From: Bradyrhizobium prioriisuperbiae
GTDB lineage: Bacteria > Pseudomonadota > Alphaproteobacteria > Rhizobiales > Xanthobacteraceae
Direction of reading: 5' to 3'
Assembly: GCF_032397745.1 (NCBI RefSeq)
Contig: NZ_CP135921.1
Location: 7,180,501-7,244,500 of the forward strand
Length of the DNA: 64,000 nt
The position numbers were made by a program, and so were the translations under genes. Shown in pieces: positions 57,964 through 64,000 of the stretch. Each line of letters starts with the position of its first letter. Position 1 is the first letter of the stretch. The notes below the pieces were generated by a model that saw only the letters and a program-made list of their open reading frames with translations, searched no databases and was not told the DNA's origin.

Positions 57964-58666
57964 TCATCTGGTGAACGTGTTCGCGACACGTCGCGATTTC
58001 AGAATGTAGGGAATCCAGATCAAGGCCGCGACCGCCGTCGCAACCAGACGCCCGACCTCTTTCGAATCGAATTTTGCAACTTCTGACATCGACTGACCTG
58101 TCGCCGCCGACAACGTCACAACGACCCACAACGCGGCGGCGAGCGGTACGAAAATCGCAGCCAACCACTGATAGATGAAATAGAGCGGGAATTTGCGCGA
58201 TTTGCGAAAGAACAAGAATGCCCCGTAGCTAAATAACGCGAGCAGCGCCAGGTTCAGCGCGGCTTCCCCATAAAGCGCGATCGGAAACTGCTGAAATAAT
58301 TTTCCATCAACCTCGGCATAGTAGTTGACCATATCCGAGGCCAAATGAAGTACGCCAAGCACCTGGGCCAATTGCGACGAATATCAGCCAGCCACCGATG
58401 CCCGCGAGTTTAGGCTCGACGAACTTGAATTCAGTTGGATCGACCAAACCGACCGCCGGCTCCCCGGATCTTCTGCTCCGAAGAAGCGTTTGCAGCAACT
58501 CCGCAATTTCTTCGACCCGATCCGCAGGCTTCCAGTTCTCGAAGCCGTCCCGCCAGACCAGCGTCTGTCCCGGATCAGGCAGCCGGGACAGCGCTTCCGT
58601 TAAAGCAGCAAGCGTGACCGGCCCACGCGCTTCACCGCCGTCGGCATAATGCCAAATTTCGCTCAT
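57964..58666 (-). pseudogene. GYF_2 / DUF2569 membrane protein gene with frameshift
   Basis: The start at 58666 reads MSEIWHYADGGEARGPVTL through a GYF_2 domain (LVWRDGFENWKPADRVEEI) and the start of DUF2569 (LAGIGGWLIFVAIG). The frame is then lost. The rest of DUF2569 (QVLGVLHLASDMVNYYAEV, LNLALLALFSYGAFLFF, FVPLAAALWVVVTL, VATAVAALIWIPYIL) continues in another frame to 57964. Removing one base from the GGG run at 58365-58367 restores VAIGQVLGVL, the normal family sequence. It is either a recent mutation or a sequencing error. GYF_2 domains bind proline-rich peptides. Confidence 0.75.
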
Positions 58667-58771
58667 CTGAAGATCGAAGCCCCGTTTCCCCTTTTGACAG
58701 GGTATCTCCGTCCGGCTGCACGCGCCAGTTGAATGAGACGTCGTTTCTCTGCGCTTAAAACGTTATGGGCT

Positions 58772-58951
58772 TCAATTCGCCGACGGCACGATGTCGGCGC
58801 AATTGGTCCGGCCCGACATCACGCAATCCTGCATCCGGCTCGCTGCCGTCAACTCGCGGGCCAGCCAGAGTCCGACCAGCAGCAGAACCACGGCGATCCC
58901 CAACCCCACCAGCGCTCCGCGCCGATTGCCGCTCTGATCGTCGTCACTCAT
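58772..58951 (-). CDS. 59-residue membrane protein, unknown
   Basis: The product begins MSDDDQSGNRRGALVGLGIA with one helix (LVGLGIAVVLLLVGLWLA), followed by TAASRMQDCVMSGRTNCADI and the stop. Two Cys on the outer side could pair. It starts ten bases after the Sel1-repeat gene stop on the same strand, so it is likely co-transcribed; the ribosome site is weak. Confidence 0.68.
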   Translation of the reverse strand: MSDDDQSGNRRGALVGLGIAVVLLLVGLWLARELTAASRMQDCVMSGRTNCADIVPSAN

Positions 58952-58961
58952 GAGCCAACAG

Positions 58962-59807
58962 TTACCAACACAGGTTGGTGACGAGGTTGCCGCGCTTGTC
59001 CCTGATCGCCATAGGACACTCTGCGCGCTTGAGGGCGGCTTTGGCATCCTCGTTGCCGAGCGCCGCCGCCTTCTCGTAGAACGCCTTCGCAGCGCTGGTA
59101 TCCTGCGGACCGCCGCGTCCGCTCTGGGCGAACGCGCCCATCCGCTCCATGGCGCCAGCATGCCCTTGCGCGGCCGCCTTCTCGAACAGACCGCGCGCGG
59201 CCACGTCGTCCTTCGGACCGCCGACGCCGTCCGCCATCATGATCCCAAGCTGATACTGCGCCTCGGCATTGGTCTCCGCTGTTTTCGCCAGCAGCGTGCG
59301 TGCCTTGACCGGATCCGCCAGCACGCCGCCCTTGGACAGCGCCGCAAGATTGGTGACACCGCGCGGATTGCCCGCTTCGGCCGCGCGCTCAAACAGTTTT
59401 CGCGCCTGAGCTTCATCCGTCGTCCCGCCGGCTCCGGTCGCCAGCAGCACGCCGAGTTCGACCATCGCCGAGGTGCTGCCCTTGTCGGCCGCCTTGCGAT
59501 AGGCGCTGACAGCCTCGGTCCCCTGTCGATTGGCGGCATAGGCGCGACCAAGCTGATACAGCGCCCGGCGCGAGCCCCCCGCAGCCACCCGGCAGAACTT
59601 GATCGCGGTCGCGACATCGGCTGGTGCGATCTCGGCGACACCCCTGACGTCAGCCGGCTTGTCCGGATCGCCGGGATCGGCGGCGACCCGGTCGCACAGC
59701 ACCAGATCCGCCGACTGCGCACGAGTCGGCGAAGTCGCGGACATGCCGATCAGCGCCAGCATGCCAATCGTAGCAGTGACTGAAACTGCACAAAATCGTT
59801 CCATCAT
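58962..59807 (-). CDS. Sel1-repeat (tetratricopeptide-like) exported protein
   Basis: From the ATG at 59807 the product has 281 residues. A signal peptide (TATIGMLALIGMSATSPTRA) precedes about five Sel1-like repeats (AMVELGVLLATGAGGTTDEA, KLFERAAEAGN, QYQLGIMMADGVGGPKDD, LFEKAAAQGH, AFYEKAAALGN). A cysteine-bearing C-terminus (ECPMAIRDKRGNLVTNLCW) follows. Such solenoids usually carry protein contacts in the envelope. The gene starts 132 bases after lon ends. Confidence 0.86.
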   Translation of the reverse strand: MMERFCAVSVTATIGMLALIGMSATSPTRAQSADLVLCDRVAADPGDPDKPADVRGVAEIAPADVATAIKFCRVAAGGSRRALYQLGRAYAANRQGTEAVSAYRKAADKGSTSAMVELGVLLATGAGGTTDEAQARKLFERAAEAGNPRGVTNLAALSKGGVLADPVKARTLLAKTAETNAEAQYQLGIMMADGVGGPKDDVAARGLFEKAAAQGHAGAMERMGAFAQSGRGGPQDTSAAKAFYEKAAALGNEDAKAALKRAECPMAIRDKRGNLVTNLCW

Positions 59808-59878
59808 GATCGCAACAGGCTTCCTTGTACGGTGTCTGGATCGACCAGCCGACCTTACAGCGGCCGCTCCAAACAACA

Positions 59879-59900
59879 ACGGCGCCCTTGCGGGCGCCGT
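59879..59900 (-). terminator. Terminator downstream of lon
   Basis: On the minus strand ACGGCGCCC and GGGCGCCGT pair over nine bases around a four-base loop, followed by TGTTGTTTGG. It starts about 40 bases after the lon stop. Confidence 0.55.
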
Positions 59901-59939
59901 CGTCATATTTGTTTGAACGTCGATCGATGCGACGTCAGA

Positions 59940-62360
<2,421 letters not shown>

Positions 62361-62732
62361 GCCCGTCATCCTTATGTTGCGCCCCCCTGCACGCAACCCG
62401 CCTTTGGGGCGCAGCTACCACAGGGTGCCAATGCGCCGGGCAGAACAGGGGCTCTTTTGAGCCATTGATCGCACCGCGATCCCCCACCTGCCCGGGTCGT
62501 CCGTTGCAGCGAATCTTGAGGGTATTTCGACGCCGCAACCGCCATTAGGTGGCTATCGGTGCCGGGGGTGTCAAGTGAACGTCGTATCGGGCTTAACAAG
62601 GCAAAAGTCGTGCCTGAGAAGGAGCGACAAAGCCGTGGGGAACTGCAGAAAGCCGAGCTTCGCAGGGAGCGAATCTCGCGCCATGGTCCTCTTCCCACCC
62701 CTGTTTGCGCTCCAAGATTCCAGAGGGATCAC
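62361..62732. other. 372-base region between lon and the esterase gene
   Basis: This divergent intergenic region must carry the lon promoter. On the minus strand TTGACA at 62569-62574 (within CTTGACA) is followed, after 19-20 bases, by ACCTAAT (62544-62550). This resembles a housekeeping or heat-shock (sigma-32, CTTGA type) promoter with a suboptimal spacer. I see no other gene or hairpin of note. Confidence 0.35.
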
Positions 62733-63725
62733 ATGACACCTCGCCGCGTTCTGAACCGACGTACGCTGCTGGCTGCCGCAGCGGCCGTGACGGCCTCACC
62801 GGCGCTGGCCGACGCGTGCCGGATCGGCCCAGCGCCGCATGACAAGGGCCCTCTGGTCTGGATGGACCTGGACCAGGTTGAACTCGACGCGGCCTACGAC
62901 CAGACGTTCTATTCGCCGCTGCAGTCGGAAATCGTCAAGCGGCTGGCCAGCAGCAGCGAACTGGTTCGCGGCCGACTGGGGCCACCGCAACGCGACTCCT
63001 ACGGCCCCACCGCTGTCGAGAAGCTTGATATCTACCGCACTCCGCGTGCCGCCAAGGCCCCCGTGTTTGTCATGATCCATGGCGGCGCATGGCTGACCGG
63101 CGAAGCCAAGAACTATGCCTATCCGGCCGAGCTGTTCGTCAACGCCGGCACGCACTACATTGCCCTCGACTTTATCGACGTCCGCGCCGCCGGCGGCGAT
63201 CTCCGGATCATGGTGGATCAGGTTCGCCGCGGCATCGCCTGGGCCTATCGCAATGCCGCCCGCTATGGCGGCGATCCGGAACGATTCTACATTGGCGGCC
63301 ACTCCTCGGGCGGCCATCTCTGCGGTCTCGCCTTGGTCACCGACTGGCAGAAGGACTTCGCCCTGCCGCCCGACTTCATCAAGGGCGGCTTGTGCATGAG
63401 CGGGCTCTACGACATGAAGCCGGTGCGCCTGTCAAAACGCAGCTCGTACGTCAAATTTGACGACGCCAGCGAACGCGACCTGAGCGCCCAACGTCAGCTG
63501 GAGATGCTGCGGGCGCCGGTGGTCGTGACGTACGGCACCCACGAGACACCGGAATTCCAGCGCCAGAACCGCGACTTCGCGGCCGCGCTGAAAACGGTCG
63601 GCAAGCCCGTCGAGTTGGTCGAGGCCCCACACACCAATCACTTCGAGATGGTGGAATCCCTGAGCAATCCCTACGGCCCGAACGGCCGTGCGGCGCTCGC
63701 GATGATGAAATTGTCCGCGCCCTGA
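62733..63725 (+). CDS. Exported alpha/beta hydrolase (BD-FAE / esterase-like)
   Basis: From the ATG at 62733 (AGAGGG upstream) the product has 330 residues. A twin-arginine-like signal (RRVLNRRTLLAAAAAVTA) is cut near ALA-DAC. The HGGAWLTGEAKNY oxyanion region and GGHSSGGHLCGLAL with the nucleophile Ser are of the hormone-sensitive/BD-FAE esterase type, and the catalytic His is in PHTNHFEMVESL. The substrate is unknown. Transcription ends at the bidirectional terminator 63744-63779. Confidence 0.86.
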   Translation: MTPRRVLNRRTLLAAAAAVTASPALADACRIGPAPHDKGPLVWMDLDQVELDAAYDQTFYSPLQSEIVKRLASSSELVRGRLGPPQRDSYGPTAVEKLDIYRTPRAAKAPVFVMIHGGAWLTGEAKNYAYPAELFVNAGTHYIALDFIDVRAAGGDLRIMVDQVRRGIAWAYRNAARYGGDPERFYIGGHSSGGHLCGLALVTDWQKDFALPPDFIKGGLCMSGLYDMKPVRLSKRSSYVKFDDASERDLSAQRQLEMLRAPVVVTYGTHETPEFQRQNRDFAAALKTVGKPVELVEAPHTNHFEMVESLSNPYGPNGRAALAMMKLSAP

Positions 63726-63743
63726 CTGCGGCCTCCCATGGAC

Positions 63744-63779
63744 AAAAAAACAGCGGCCCGACCGGGCCGCTGTTTTTTT
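63744..63779. terminator. Bidirectional intrinsic terminator
   Basis: CAGCGGCCC (63751-63759) and GGGCCGCTG (63764-63772) form a nine-pair stem with loop GACC, flanked by seven A residues on one side and seven T residues on the other. It ends the esterase and clpX transcripts from both strands. Confidence 0.85.
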
Positions 63780-63817
63780 GATTCGGAGATCGTCCTTTCG
63801 CGGGTCGCGAAAATCGA

Positions 63818-64000
63818 TCAGGCGCTGGCGCTGCTCTCCACCGCGCGATCGGACCGATCGGCGTAAATGTACAGCGGGCGGGCGGTGGCTTCGACCACAT
63901 CGCGCGAAATCACCACTTCCTCGACCCCTTCCAGGCCGGGCAGATCGAACATGGTTTCGAGCAGGATACCTTCCATGATGGAACGCAGGCCGCGCGCACC
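63818..64000 (-). CDS. clpX: ClpX C-terminus (5' part outside window)
   Basis: The last 60 codons are seen: [20 protein letters not shown], then [16 protein letters not shown], ending [14 protein letters not shown]. This is the C-terminal small domain of ClpX, the unfoldase partner of ClpP, and includes the sensor-2 arginine (ARGLR). The rest of the gene lies beyond base 64000. Neighbouring lon fits the usual clpP-clpX-lon order. Confidence 0.9.
   Translation of the reverse strand, partial: GARGLRSIMEGILLETMFDLPGLEGVEEVVISRDVVEATARPLYIYADRSDRAVESSASA

Overview
The window is a high-GC chromosomal segment from an alphaproteobacterium of the order Hyphomicrobiales, most likely the Bradyrhizobium / Rhodopseudomonas / Afipia group (Nitrobacteraceae). 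The evidence is the gene order bamA-rseP-dxr-cdsA-uppS-frr-pyrH-tsf-rpsB, an RNase J beside birA and a 14-gene nuo operon, an editing-domain-free ProRS, DUF3551 and DUF1467 proteins, and a perfect GTTC-N7-GTTC SOS box of the alphaproteobacterial type. No insertion sequence, prophage or CRISPR array is visible.

Layout. 1-9.3 kb (minus strand): envelope biogenesis, isoprenoid/lipid and translation genes, beginning inside bamA and read from rpsB towards bamA. 9.5-12.0 kb: a secreted pseudo-caspase with a very long proline-rich tail, split by a one-base frameshift. 12.2-16.1 kb: dnaE (Pol III alpha), and upstream of it a 32-residue membrane peptide behind an SOS-box promoter. 16.2-17.2 kb: a small membrane protein and two tandem DUF3551 exported Cys-motif proteins. 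17.3-20.7 kb: lolD, lolC/E and proS. 21-28.3 kb: a minus-strand cluster in which two DUF2946 (CruR-like, copper-sensing leader peptide) genes each precede a TonB-dependent receptor, with a Cys-containing Asp-box propeller and a TlpA-like thioredoxin between them. 28.9-48.1 kb: all fourteen nuo genes in canonical order, A to N, followed by birA, rnj, a methylmalonyl-CoA epimerase and DUF1467. The nuo operon carries two insertions, an FkbM methyltransferase between nuoD and nuoE and an unrecognised membrane protein between nuoF and nuoG. 48.3-54.0 kb: a catabolic island of marR, a divergent Rieske oxygenase and MFS transporter, an FAH-family hydrolase and a DUF4864 protein. 54.1-64 kb: tRNA-Asp, hupB, pepT, a VOC protein, a methyltransferase, tRNA-Val, a frameshifted GYF_2/DUF2569 gene, a Sel1-repeat protein, lon, a secreted esterase and the 3' end of clpX.

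How the genes work together. The first block couples outer-membrane assembly (BamA, RseP), lipid carriers (DXR, CdsA, UppS) and translation (Frr, Tsf, S2). LolD-LolC/E sends lipoproteins to the outer membrane. The 21-28 kb cluster looks like a copper-responsive outer-membrane uptake system controlled post-transcriptionally by two leader peptides. The nuo operon builds respiratory complex I. The most interesting observations are the SOS-controlled membrane peptide (a SidA-like division inhibitor candidate) and the doubled CruR-like leader arrangement with a matching hairpin after each leader.
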